64,000 bases of DNA from Strigops habroptila (Eukaryota > Chordata > Aves > Psittaciformes > Psittacidae), in contig NC_046358.1 in assembly GCF_004027225.2 (NCBI RefSeq), positions 66,855,028 through 66,919,027 on the forward strand, given 5' to 3'. Under the pieces are notes generated by a model. It had not been told where the DNA came from and made no database searches. It was given only the letters and a program-made list of their open reading frames with translations. Positions within the stretch are counted from its first letter, which is position 1. Each line of letters opens with the position of its first letter. Both the position numbers and the translations under genes were made by a program. Below, piece after piece: positions 1 through 11,738 of the stretch.

Positions 1-292
1 TAGCTTCTTCTTGTGCACAAGATAAACAGGCACCTAACACTGCACAAATAACGTTTTTAGCTTTTCCCACTCTGATCTTTTGTAAAGCCTGACATTGTTC
101 AATACATTCTACTACTTTCTCTTCATCTTTCCAAAATTTTTGGGCCCACTCCTTCCCAGCCGGGGAAGGGGCACAATCATATTTTTGCAGCACTTTAACC
201 ATAGCAATCCTGCCAACTGCACCAATTTTCTGTTGCGTGAAGGGGTAAAATAATTTGGCAGAAAGTAAACCCCCTTGCTTTCCAGCTGGTCC
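1..292 (-). pseudogene. Endogenous retrovirus Gag N-terminal fragment (matrix-like), runs off window
   Basis: Read on the minus strand, 97 consecutive codons are open from position 292 to position 2 and the frame continues past the left edge. An in-frame TGA lies just upstream (293-295), and the first ATG is at 202-200, about 30 codons in. The product is a small basic and acidic helical protein. It has a Lys/Glu-rich middle (WAQKFWKDEEKVVECIEQC) and a small hydrophobic helix ending in acidic residues at the edge, which is the general look of a retroviral Gag matrix domain. Its place directly inside a minus-strand LTR fits the first gene of a provirus. The family is inferred from context and residue pattern, not from a database match. 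No intact initiation codon is seen at the expected place, so it is treated as a decayed or partial copy. Whether the rest of gag and pol follows lies outside the window. Confidence 0.6.
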
Positions 293-355
293 TCAAATAT
301 TAGAGAGGCTGGGTGTGGTTAGGCTTAGATTCTGAGTGATGCCCAATTTGCCACT

Positions 356-1140
356 ATCAGTCCGGTCGCATTCAATATATTGAATAATCACGATTCCGGA
401 TGCACTAATAGTGCACTGCACCTTCAGTCTAGTCGTGCTCACGAACTAGCACAGCCACACAGAGGGAGCTGGTCGCGTTCAATGAGAGATTTACGATTAG
501 CTACTTAAACAGTGCAGTTTATTAAAGCAACAGATACAGGTTCTTGTGGATTGCCGGTGATAAATACACTGTCTGCAAAAGCACGTGCAAATAATAAGGT
601 ATACAACCACGCGACAAAGTTATGAATAATACAGCCTGGCTTTATAAAAGTAAAAAGTAACTCTATATAGAGATTCCTAATTTTCCGGGGGAAGCACTGG
701 ATACAGTGCAAGTCTTACCCAAAGGCATCCCTATGGGGGGGAAGAAAAGTCCAGTCCGTCGACCGGTCCCGGGAGTCGAGAGTAGTCAGCTGATGGGGTC
801 TTCCTCGGCTCGTCCACGATGATGTCTTCCCTAATGCCCCCCACTTTTTGGGTCATTTTTATACTATTTTTCACTTTCAAGGTGGAGCTTGAGTGACTCT
901 AGTCATACATACCTTTATTGTTATTGGTGTAAATTTTCCTCGCTTCGCTTTTAAAGGTATATGCCACAAAAAATTCAAAGAGCATGCTCAAAGAGGGGTG
1001 GTCTCACTTTGGAGGCAGGTAGCACTGGAGGTGGAGGTGTGTTTTTGTATTAAAATGCATTATAATGAAGCAAAGTTCACACAAAGGACAGCATTTTGTC
1101 AAAAGACGACAGACCGTTGGCTCAGGGCAGCAAGTATGCA
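356..1140 (-). mobile_element. Retroviral LTR (5' LTR of the minus-strand provirus), outer boundary uncertain
   Basis: Minus-strand LTR signals are present: TATA-like boxes at 641-648 and 856-863, and AATAAA signals at 518-523 and 913-918, all read on the minus strand. The stretch 730-830 is CpG-rich, unlike the surrounding DNA. The inner edge is placed near 356, before the short leader that precedes the Gag-like frame. The outer edge cannot be fixed; it lies somewhere between about 900 and 1140, and no target-site duplication was found. A candidate primer-binding site beginning TGG on the minus strand lies near 340-355, but I could not match it to a tRNA. Which TATA box drives transcription is unknown. 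The class of retrovirus is not assigned. Confidence 0.55.
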
Positions 1141-2364
1141 GCTTATCAGTGTTAAGTACCACCTAGTTCCCATCTCTGCTGGTGTTGGGACAGAGTTTGG
1201 CCACAGAATCTCCACTCTGCTCCATCCTCCGTCAAGCAATGTTGCCACGGGAACCGCTGTGGAGTGAATTCCTGGCATACCACGTGCAGCTGCATCTTAC
1301 CCTGAAAGTCCGTTTTTCCTTTATGTGTGAGCAATGCTACATTTTTAAATATGAGTTTAATTTCTAAATCATATTCAGTAATTATCCCACAGTGGGCATA
1401 ATATATAATTCCTCAGGCTGAATAGGAATTATTTGCTTCATCTTATATTGAACAGAACAAATTTAAGGAAGGCAAGACCTGGAATTTGTTAAATGGAAGC
1501 ATAAATCTGGAGGAAAGCTATAATTTAGGCTCCTCAAAATTGGTCTTTGAGTGTAATTATATTTAACATTGTTAATAGCTGTGTCATGAAAAATGCTAGT
1601 CATTGTGTTAATGGTGTGATGATGACACAAAATGAGGAAAAAGAAGTCCATCTATTCAGTAAAAGACTGATTTTATGTGCAGAAATAATCCAGTGATTTT
1701 ACGATGGGAGAAACAGAAAGCTGAAGCTTTTAGTTGTGACAGAGAAAGATCTGGCTCAGTGTGAATCATCTAGTATGAGGAAGACTTTTATGGGACATTG
1801 GTGAGATGATATATAGAATATTGTACAGTTGTGCCTTTAGGGTGAGCACTAAAACCTAACTGTAGCTGTCAAATATTCAAAGCTTTTGCATTTTGTTTGT
1901 AGTATGGTGCAATTGAGAATGAAGTCTAAAAGAAACAGGGTCCAAACCCTTAAAAAGTTGTTAAAACTCCATGGGAAGAGCAATACTATTATAGGAAAAC
2001 TATTAGAAATGAATTAGTTTCCTGCAGTGTCAATGAAAAGTAACAGTCAAGTTCAAAACATAGTACTCCTGAATTTTTAAAGGAAAAAGTTCCATGATGA
2101 CTCTTTAGATGAAATTTCTGCTACTAAGTTGTGTCTTCTTTGAATGTAGTTAAAGTGATACCCATTGTTGTTACTAGAGGGTTGGGTCCACGACCATCCT
2201 TAAAAATGGAAGTTAGGTTAACACTAACTGCTTTTGAAACTATCAGCAAATATTTGTCTCATCTGTTGGTTAGAAACTGAAAATATATGCTGAAAAGAGT
2301 GAGGAAAACAAAATGTAATAGAGAACAACATCAGAATTATAAATAAAATCAGATAAGGCAGATA
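1141..2364. other. Unique AT-rich DNA, no gene seen
   Basis: The first 200 bases (1141-1340) are richer in GC and CpG than the rest and may still belong to the LTR or to unrelated flank. The remainder is AT-rich with short chance reading frames only. Confidence 0.5.
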
Positions 2365-2484
2365 AGGCCAGGTTGGATGGGGGCTTGAGCGACCTGGTCT
2401 AGTGGGAGGTTGGCCATAGTGGGGGAGCTGGAACTGGATGATCTTAAGGTCCTTTCCAAACCAAGCCATTCTATGGTTCTATGA
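2365..2484 (+). mobile_element. CR1 LINE 3' end fragment
   Basis: The segment runs from the 'aggccaggttgga' motif through 'ggaactggatgatcttaagg' to the terminal octamer-like tail 'ctatggttctatga'. It is a 5'-truncated CR1 tail with an internal loss of part of the 'tgtccctgccca' block. No coding capacity remains. Confidence 0.9.
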
Positions 2485-2725
2485 AATATAAAATTGAAAA
2501 ATGAAATATAGTGGGACTGCTGTACTGGGCTTTTTTAAAGTTGAACAAAGCATTTCAGAATATACCACAGCAAATACTGTTTTAAAATGGACTAGGGATT
2601 TTCCAATATCTAATGTCTAGGCAGAAATAACACATCTAGAGTGTGAGAGCTTGGTAAGAGAACAGAAGCTTGAATTGTTGACAAACTATGCCCCTTTTAC
2701 AGAATTGTTAGCCCCAGGCAGCCTG

Positions 2726-3189
2726 AATCACAGAATCACAGCATTATTTGTTAGAGTTGAAAGGACTTCTAGAGATCATCCAGTCCAACCCCCTGACAAG
2801 GTAGGGCCGCCCAGAGCAGGTTACACAGGAACATGTCCAGGCAGGTTTGGGATGTCTCCAGGAGGGATATTCCACAACCTGTCTGTGCAGCTTGTTCCAG
2901 TGCTCTGTCACCCTCAATGGAAAGAAGTTCTTCCTCATGTTGAGGTAAAACTTGTGGTTTAGTTTATGGCCATTGCTCCCCATCCTGTTGCTGGGCACCA
3001 CTGAAAAAGAGTCTGGCACCATCCTCCTGGCACCCACCTTTGAGAGATTGATCTGCATTGATGAGATCCCCTCTCAGTCTGCTCTTCTCTGGACTAAACA
3101 GGCCCAGCTCCCACAGTCTTTACCACATAAGCGTGATGCTCCAGACCCCTGATCATTCTTGTGGCCCTCAATCATCCTTGTGGCCCTTG
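2726..3189 (-). mobile_element. CR1 LINE fragment, older subfamily
   Basis: The element starts with the reverse-complement tail near 2730 ('cagaatcacag') and carries 'catccagtccaacccc' and a 'ttctcttctccagg'-type block that is diverged here ('tgctcttctctggactaaac'). It covers the 3' UTR and the end of the reverse transcriptase ORF. Reading frames in it are broken. Its sequence type differs from the 'gccatgggcaggg' tails elsewhere in the window, and it is more diverged, so it is probably an older insertion. Confidence 0.85.
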
Positions 3190-3559
3190 AAGAAGTGTCT
3201 GTTTCTTGAAGCACTGTCTCAGTGTAACAGCTGGAAAGGACACATTTGTAAAAAGAACAGATCTTGTGGCTAAAGTATTAAAAGTAACGAAGAAATCCTA
3301 AATACAACCAAGATCAAGAGATTAGGGATATCCAATGCATTTGCATTTATAAATAGGACAGTGATTTGCCATCACTTTAATAATAATCCTCAAAGAGAAA
3401 AAAAGGAAAGAGAGTATATTTTGTAGAAACTGTAACATTTGTAAGAAAATATACTAAAAACTTACATGTTTCATAACATCTTCATTCCAGTTTCTCAGGA
3501 AATTTATCCTTGAAGCTGATTTTCAGCCCACCCGGTGTTGATCTAGCCTTTATTACAAT
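3190..3559. other. Unique AT-rich spacer
   Basis: The spacer lies between two CR1 pieces. Nothing recognisable is seen beyond short A-rich runs near 3400. Confidence 0.5.
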
Positions 3560-3747
3560 GCTGAGACACTGGCACAGGTTGCCCAGAGAAGCTGTGGCTG
3601 CCCCATTCCTAGCAGTGTTCAGGGCCACTTGGACAGGGCTTGGAGCAACGTGGTCTAGTGGAAGGTGTCCCTGCCTGTGGCAGGGAGTTGGAACTGGATG
3701 ATATTAAGGTCCCTTCCAACCCAAACCATTCTTGATTCTATGATTCC
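3560..3747 (+). mobile_element. CR1 LINE 3' end fragment
   Basis: The last codons of the CR1 ORF2 (ctggcacaggttgcccagag) are followed by 'gggcttggagcaac', 'ctagtggaaggtgtccctgc' and the tail 'cttgattctatgatt'. It belongs to the 'CTAGTGGAAGGTGTCCC' 3'-end type. It is 5'-truncated and the ORF remnant has several substitutions. Confidence 0.92.
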
Positions 3748-6700
3748 ATTTTCCCAGCAAAATTGGAATATATTAAAAACCTTAAGTTGATTCAGAAGAG
3801 AATTGCTGATATAATGGCACTGATCTGGCAGCTTTCCATTGGCTTCCTACATCTTATCTCTTGCCATTTCCCATGCAAAGTAGCAGGAGAGACTGCTCTA
3901 TCACATAAATGTGCGTCAGGTGTGCAAAGACCAGATACACATCAGGCATTTGAATGGTCGCAGGCCTCTTCATGATTAGATTTAGGTTCTATCTAAAGGC
4001 TTGTCAGGTTGAATTTAAATCTGTTTTCAGTTTCATCTGTTGATGCTACTCACACGATTCAGTATAAAACTTGACTTAATGCTGTTAAAAACCCAATGAA
4101 ATTATGAAGCAGGGGAGTCAAAAGCCCTACAAAATTAATAAATTTGAGAAAGGGATTTCTGTGGCAGTAAGTAAGTATTCTCCGCTTTCAATATGATCAC
4201 ATTATTTGCCTAAGAGTAGAATTGTTTTAAAAGAAAAGGTATGGTATAAGGAACCCCAGAGACATGCATAGCATGGCTTATGCTTTCCCAAACACCTTGT
4301 GTCAAAGGTGCTAAACTGTGGTTGAGGTTTTGTAATTAGAGGGAATTTTACATAAATGTATGTCCAGCTTTTGGCTTTTTTTTTTGTCTACACAGGCCAC
4401 AAAGTGAACTTTGTGCTTTTTGTGATATGCTGCTTTGGTGGTTTTCTTACTCAAATATCTGTCCATTAGGGAAATCCTTGCTACCGTAAAATCCATTTTA
4501 CAGAAACAGCTAAAACCCCATAAAAATACTTTCCTTTAGCAAAAGAAAACTGAGGAGCAGCAGCCTAATGATTCCCATTGCTGTTCTCAACTCATGAATC
4601 ATTTTCTCTTGCAACCTAAATTGCTATAGGTTACAGTAGCTGACCAACATTTTTATCTGTGTTGAATAAAGCTTTTACTTCAAAGTAGCATACAATTCTT
4701 ATAGGACAATTAAAAATAATCCTGGTTTAGGGGTTCTTTTCCACCATTCTTACAGAGTCATCTGCTGAATATTAGCTATTCCAGGTAATTGTTATCCAAT
4801 GTTTCTTACTTGTTTATGAGATCGTTATTCACTTACTGTTGAGGTAGGCAAAGATATCATTATAATCTGAAGTATGAATACATTGCTTGATATACAGCAA
4901 AGTCCAGCTATTCATATCAAGAAACCAGTGTTAGGGTTATATACTTACTTATGGCTAGGTATTGTTCATAAGGGTATAAATGTTTAGAAATCGCCACATG
5001 GATCACCAAAGACAAATTGAATCTTAAATTATTCTAGGCAGTGATGGAGGAATTTCCAGTGGAGGTAGGAAAAGACAAATTCAGTTCTATGTTTGCACTG
5101 TTCAGATCTCTTCTATCTGTCCCATATTCATGTGATGATTTCAAATTAAATAATAGCATCTATAATACTCAGAGGAATAGTGGATTCTGTTAGGAGGGAA
5201 GTCTGGAAGATGATGACATATTTAATGTAGAAAAATGAGAAATAAGAAGGGAATGTGCTTATTTTCTCTAAATCTGTGAAGACACAAGAGCCAGAGCAGG
5301 AAGAAAACTATTAAAGCACAGTGCTGGCAGATAAGCAAGTGGGGAAACAGGGCATCAATACATTTATGTGGAATATTTTTAAAAGGGAATTCTGTATTCT
5401 AGCTAGCAAAAAGCTAACTTTATAGAAAAAAAAGAGAATTCTTAACACAATGCTTGACAGCTTCTGATAATTATGACTGTGGCTGCTTGGCAGCGAGAAA
5501 CTGGATCCACTGACTTCTGCATTCACATTTCTGTTGTCTACTTGCCTCCCTTGCTCTAATCTCTGACATCTCGATATGCAAAATCTTGTCCTCTGTGTCT
5601 CTCTAGCTGTTCTTCTTTTCTGAGAGAGGATTCTTGTTCATTTTTCCCTCCAGTCAGCTGGTCTTATGTAGGAGAACTGCAGGCTACAAACATGAGTAGA
5701 ACCGGCTGTTCTGCTGCGTGCTCTCATAGAAAATATCAGAACAGTTGGGAGCAGTGTAAAAGTGTGTCTGTTGATGATTTTGAAAGTTCAGGAGAAGTTC
5801 TTGGTTGACAGACTGTAGGCAAATGTAAATGGTCTTACAGTCCTCTGTAGGTTTAGCCAACAGGGCATGTTGTAAAAAGAGAACATGGTGAAGCCTGTGG
5901 AGCAGTGGATAAAATTCCATTTTATTAACTTTTATCCTTGATCTCCAAGTTGCATTAAATAAAATTATTAAACTAAAGAGATTAATAGTAGAAATGGATG
6001 CTACAAGCTAAATCCATGTAAATGTCTCATATTTGAGAAGGGCTCAGTCTTTAAGGTCTTCATTGATAAGGTAAATAACAGTAAGAAATTATGCTACAGC
6101 AAGTCCATTACCCAAAACTGAAGCATAGCTATTCCTCTAGGGTGATGTATGGCAGCTCTTCAATAACGCATACAAACACTGGAGAGTAAGAAGAAATTAA
6201 AAGGGCAGGGATTGTAACCATATGGTCACCACTGAAGTAGGTATATGAAAGGGAAAAAACTGTTTCAGATCAGCGCTAGAAATTTTCTTTCCTCTACTTG
6301 AAGAGGTTAAAAAGCAAAACTGAAGGAATCCTCAGAGAATCCCTTGTTACACAGGGCTGGATTATTTCACAAATGTTGACCCTCAAATTAATATGTTAAT
6401 AATTCTCTTCAGAATGTACTTGAAAAGCCTTGGGAAGGGATGAACTTTTGCGGCTTATTTTGTTCTTTATTGGTAACTCTTTCGAGGGCTATTGAATTGT
6501 TGGGATTTTCAATGAGGAAAAGGACATTTTAAAGTGCCAAAACTGTATTCTGGCTATCTTCCTTTGGTATTTCCCTCGGAATATTGGAGGCTTTGTAGGA
6601 GAGCAGGATCCTATATGATCAAGGTTTCATGGTCTGCTGTGCTCATGTTTAGCATACTTCAGCTAATCTGAAGTCTGCTGTAAAGGTGCTTGAATTCAGT

Positions 6701-9700
6701 AGTATCCAAGAATTACGTTTTTTACTGGTTTTAGCGAATTTGGGAAAGCAGAAGCAAAGATAGACCTACTAGATGTCATATATCAAGCAAAAGTCTTTCC
6801 ATAGTAGTTTCTCTGAGATTGAAAAAGAAGAAAACCCTCTGCTTGGGTTCTTTGAATACTGATGTGGCATTTAAGAGGAAGTATTGTTCATCCCTGTGTT
6901 TTTTCTATTTAAGCAGCACTGCAATCACCAGATGGTTACAGTAGGTTGCTCCATATAAATGAGGAAACAAAGAGGTACAGTTGATTGATAGCCTAGAGTT
7001 CTTTGGTGTGTTGATTATATTCTTCTAATACTACTGTGCTGTGTTAGACAATTTGCAGTGGTCTCTTGAGGATTGAATTTGAACTAGATTTACTTTTGCG
7101 CTTTCACTGAATCTGGCTTTGTTGTAGAGTTTATTTATTGGTTTAAATAACACACACACATACACACGTCCTTGCCCCTAGCAAATCTGTGCTATGCACA
7201 ACCATTTCACATGTTGAAATAGATTACAATTAAAAACACATCTCTTGTTTGTATACAACATTTATATATCTGTTGTATTGGTTTGAATTTGGTATTTGAA
7301 TTTGTAGCTTACGTTATTTGAGCTCAAACAAGAAAATCACAGTTTCTGGCATTGTAACTGTTGCCAGTTATTTACAGGTACCAAAAGACCAGTGGTAAAG
7401 GGCTGTTGTAAACTAACTCATAGTGGCTGGCTGCTTCATTGCAAGCAATTCTTTAGTTACTTGGATTGCTCACCAAGTTAACAAGATTAATGGTTACAAA
7501 GCCAGTCATGGCACAGCGTAGAAAGAAGAAGTATACTAGGTGTTTTAGCCAGCTTTTTTTTTTTGCCTTCAGGAAAAAAACCCCGAGTTTAGGCTTTATC
7601 TAAATTCTGGCATAATTTATTAAATCACTGTGGCTTTAAGATGTTCAAATTGAAAGAAAAAGAAAAGGGTGAAAAAAATCAAGTTTATAATTTTAGACCT
7701 TGAAAACAGTTTATACATGGAATATTGCTTTCACAAAGAGTAGTGCTTTCTTTCCTGCATTAGTTTTGCAGAGAGAGGGAAAGGCCTTGCAGATGAATAA
7801 TATTAAACCCACAACTTTCAATTCCTTTATAAAAAAGAAGAACACTTCAGCATAAATAGTCTGTAGAGCAAATAATTTAACACGCCATACAATATTTCTA
7901 GGGAAAAATATTAAGTTTTTAAAGAAAAAATATTTTCAGTGGAATTCGTAACTGGAACAGTTAGTGTGTGTGTGTCTCTGTGTTTGTCCTGAAGATAAAA
8001 GTACAAACACAGATATAGTTCCTAGTGGGATTAGTGAGGCTTTGTGGCCCCACTGAACAGTGCGTGATGCATTGAGGGATAGCAAAGGATGGATGAGTCA
8101 TCTCTCCTGTTGCTCTCTACCAGCAGGTCTTTACTGGAAAACTTTTCAGGGTATTGGGGACTTTTGACAGTGCTCTGTGTTCACTCTGCTTGTGTTCGGC
8201 TCCAGCACTGAGATCTCACTGAGATCCCTCCTAACTAAAAATGTCCCCAAACCAAACCACTTATCTTTGATGGTAGGTTATTGTTTTGGTTTGCTTGCTT
8301 AGTTGTTGCTTTGTTCTCTGCACCCCACCAAAGTTACCCTGAGTTTCTGTGTTCAGTATTAAAGGACATGATGCAACATTAATTTCTGAGAGACAAAATC
8401 ACTGCTCTGAGTTTTGGATTTGGTGGTTACTTGGGTGTATGTGCCTTCGCTAGAATCAAGGACAGCTATGTTGAACAACATAACAGGTAATACATTCAGC
8501 AGTACATAGTTACTGCATTGCCTCTGTGATCACTTGGCAACATTTGCCATTTATAATGTTATCTAAAGATAATAAGGTAGCTAAACATTGTTCTTTTCAT
8601 TTTCAAATTGGGCAGTTGAGGTGCTGTGATGATGAGGTACTTGCTAAGAGCTTACACAAGGAATTAATAACATGTTTGGCTGCTAATACCCTGGTATAAA
8701 ATGACCAAACCTTTTAAAACATCCATTTAAAACATCATTTTAAAATACACATAATTTTATTTGTGTGTTTGCATGTCCGTCTAAAAGTTAAGGTAAAAAT
8801 CAAGCACAGTATCTTAGGTAGCTTTCTCAGCTTGAACTGCATCAAAGATATCTTCATCCCTTACTGGAAAAATAGTAGGGAATGTTTTTATTACATACAT
8901 CTGTAATTTTCAGAGAGACAGCCTTTCTAAAAGTTTCTTTTCCAAGTACAGCCTATAGGAGGAAGAACAGTCGGTTTAGGACTTTTCCATAAATGAACAA
9001 AACCACCTACAATTTTAAGTTGGTTTTATTGCCTGAAGATTGATGTGTATGTGCTTATTTTACCATACTTTTTGAATGAATCACTAGATAAGATGGACAG
9101 AATTTGTAGGAAAGAAGTAGTGTATGTAGCACCAACTTGCTGCTTTATAAGTTTGCAGTGGAAGCTTGATTTAGTTGCCTAAATCTAGTCTCCAGCTGCC
9201 TTTCCAGATGGGCATGAATCTCCCATAGATCCTGTTCTATCTGCCAGACTCCTGACAATGTCTCACATAATCCTGGAGCACTTCAAATAGCGTTAGATGT
9301 TAATATTTAACCAACAGATTGAGCCCTGTATGTTTAAATACTAAGAGTGTATGTCACTTAAGCTTCACTGAGGGACATTAAGATGCTCTGTGGAAAAGAA
9401 AAATATTTCTGAGCTTGGATAAGAGCAAATTTAGTAGGTTAGTCCCATATGGACCAGGTTTTGTCTGCAGGCTATCAAAGTAGATGGAATTTATTGTGTC
9501 TAAACTCAAATCAAAACCAGTATACCTTTGGAATAAGGATACATCTGCTTTTATGTAACCCTAATAATGTTTCCTAGTGATTTTACATTAAAAAAGAAAA
9601 GAAAAAGAGGAATATACCTATAAAAACCAGAGATATTATTTCTGGCTTCTTTGCTATTTAGAAGTTTGGCTAATTCTACTCTGTCTGTCTCAAACCACCC

Positions 9701-10371
9701 TATGTTTTTTAAACGGATAAGATATTTACATCTACCTACTAATTTAAAGGACTGACAGTGCTCATCTGTGCTGTTAAACCACTGCTGTGTTCTGTCTCGG
9801 AGTTGGCTGCAGTTCAGTAGTAAATGGAATGATTCTGTTATTATAGAGTTGTGAAGTGCTTTGAAGTCTGTCAGGATGTAAAATATTTGATGACTGCTTG
9901 CCAGGTAGGTAAATGTCTCAACCATTTTGCCCTCTAAAAACAAAACCCAAAAAAGAGAAAAAACTTTAAATAGATGTTAGCATTTTTATAAATATTATTA
10001 CTTCTTTTTTTAGTTCTTTACAGGAAACAGGAATCCTGAGGAAGAAGTGGCACACTGAGAATTATCCTGCCACTTTTGTTCAGAAATAGACAGTAGGTGT
10101 TTGAATAGCAAGGAAATACATTCACTTGCAACGGGGGGGGGGGTGGGGTGGGGATTGCTTCTAATTTTGTTTCTTTTGTAAGGTTTAGGCAGATTAATGC
10201 AGCATTGTATGGCTTTGCATAGGAACTTCAGGGAATTTGGAATTTCAAGGGTATTTTTCACTGTTTTGTGAAAGAAATTCAGCATTTTTCATGAAACTAT
10301 AACGCAGAAATAACGAAGTCTTTCTATCTGACACGTTTTAGTGACCTCAGTAGTGATAGCCTAAGTAGCAT
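3748..10371. other. 6.6 kb unique AT-rich DNA, no gene or recognisable repeat
   Basis: Only chance-length frames occur; the longest is a 130-codon minus-strand frame at 9551-9943 with no domain-like features. Simple sequence includes T-runs at 4374-4384 and about 7550-7563, short CA/GT-rich stretches near 7150-7166 and 7960-7985, and the G-run at 10133-10153 listed separately. I see no CR1, LTR or MIR in this interval. Confidence 0.5.
10133..10153 (+). repeat. G-run with G-quadruplex potential
   Basis: Eleven consecutive Gs are followed by T, four Gs, T and four more Gs. This satisfies the usual pattern of four runs of three or more Gs with one-base loops, all on the plus strand. It is isolated in AT-rich DNA with no neighbouring gene. 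Confidence 0.8.
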
Positions 10372-11112
10372 CCAAGAATAATTTATGTTGGAAGGGGCCT
10401 CTGGCTGCCCACCTGAAGCAGGATCAGCTTAGTTACATGAAGGCGCTTTTGAGCCTTGTTCAGTTAAATTCTGAACATCCCCAAAGGTGGAAATTTCTCA
10501 GCCTCTCTGGGCACCTTTTCCAGTGTCTGATCACAGTTACTGTGAAATGGTTTTTTCCTCATATCTAATTTACCTTTCCCATGTAGCAGCTTGTGTCTGT
10601 TGCCTCTCTTCCTGGCACCATGTACCTCCGAGACAATTCTGGATCTATCTTCTCTACCCTCTCATTAAATAGTTGATGATGGCAATAAGATCCCACATTA
10701 TCCTTCTTTTTTGGGGGAATTAAACAAATCCAGTTCTCTCAACATCTTCTAGCACATCGGGTGCTCCAGTTCCCCCTGGTCATCTTGATGACCCTTTGCT
10801 GGATTTACTGGAATGGTCACCCATTCCAGTATGGCAATGTCTCTCTTATATTATGAATTTCAAAGTAAGACACAGTATTAAAGATGTGGTCTCAAAAGTA
10901 CTGAATGGAGGGGACTAGTCATTTCTGTTAACTTGCTGGCCACAAGCACCGTTACTGTACATAGCCCAGTACAGCTTTGGTCATCTTTGTCACAAGGACA
11001 TACTACTGTTGTCCTTCTTTCTATCAGATAGTGTCTAGCCTGTCCTGTTGCATAGGTTATTTCACCCGAGATGCAACAACTTTGCATTTCCCTTAATAAG
11101 CTTCATTTATGC
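10372..11112 (-). mobile_element. CR1 LINE fragment, old diverged copy including part of the RT ORF
   Basis: Read on the minus strand this follows the CR1 layout for about 740 bases. The tail ('ttatgttggaaggggcctct') comes first on the plus strand, then 'gcctctctgggcaccttttc', then 'catcttgatgaccctttgct', then the domain equivalent to 'gatgtggtctca', and finally 'tttgcatttcccttaat', which corresponds to the start of the RT C-terminal region. Many indels and substitutions are present, and no frame longer than about 70 codons survives. It is one of the oldest CR1 copies in the window and abuts a younger CR1 in opposite orientation 135 bp away. Confidence 0.85.
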
Positions 11113-11246
11113 TGTGCATGAATGGCTGCAGCATGGGAATCTCACAGGAGAAATAAGAAGTAGATGCACAGTTGCGGAGCTATGATCTCAGTGGAATCAC
11201 AAAGTGGTGATAGGGTAGATTGCATAAGAACAACATATGTTGTTAT

Positions 11247-11738
11247 GTCCTTCAACATCAGAAGGATGTGGAGCTGTTGGAGCAAGTCCAGAGGAGGCCA
11301 CGAGGATGATCAGGGCCTGGAGCACCTCCCATATGAAGACAGGCTGAGAAAGTTGGGGCTGTTCAGCCTGGAGCAGACAAGCTGCGCGGAGACCTCAGAG
11401 CAGCCTTCCAATATCTGAGGAGAGCCTACAGTTATGCTGGAGAGGGGCTCTTCATCTTGGGCTGTAGTGACAGGACAAGGGTAATGGGTTTAAACTTCAA
11501 CAAGGGAAGTTCAGGTTAGATATAAGCAAGAAGTTCTATACTGTGAGGGTGGTGAGGCGCTGGCACAGGTTGCCCAGAGAAGCTGTGGCTGCCCCACCCC
11601 TGGCAGTGTTCAAGGCCAGGTTGGACACAGGGGCTTGGAGCAACCTGGTCTAGTCAAAGGTGTCCCTGCCTGTGGCAGGGGTTTGGAACTGGATGATCTT
11701 AAGGTCCCTTCCAACCCTAACCATTCTATGATTCTATG
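11247..11738 (+). mobile_element. CR1 LINE 3' fragment with RT C-terminal remnant
   Basis: The insertion starts in the CR1 ORF2 coding for the stretch around '[10 protein letters not shown]' (atgtggagctgttggagcaa) and runs through the ORF end to the tail 'ccattctatgattctatg'. One-base losses in the ORF (for example in 'gaggaggccacgagg') shift the frame, so the reverse transcriptase remnant is dead. The 3'-end type is 'gggcttggagcaacctgg'. The 5' truncation is typical of CR1. Confidence 0.95.

Noticed and set aside
1152..1334. 60-codon minus-strand frame beginning near the LTR
   Set aside because: It is short, without signal or domain pattern, in a CpG-containing segment that may still be LTR.
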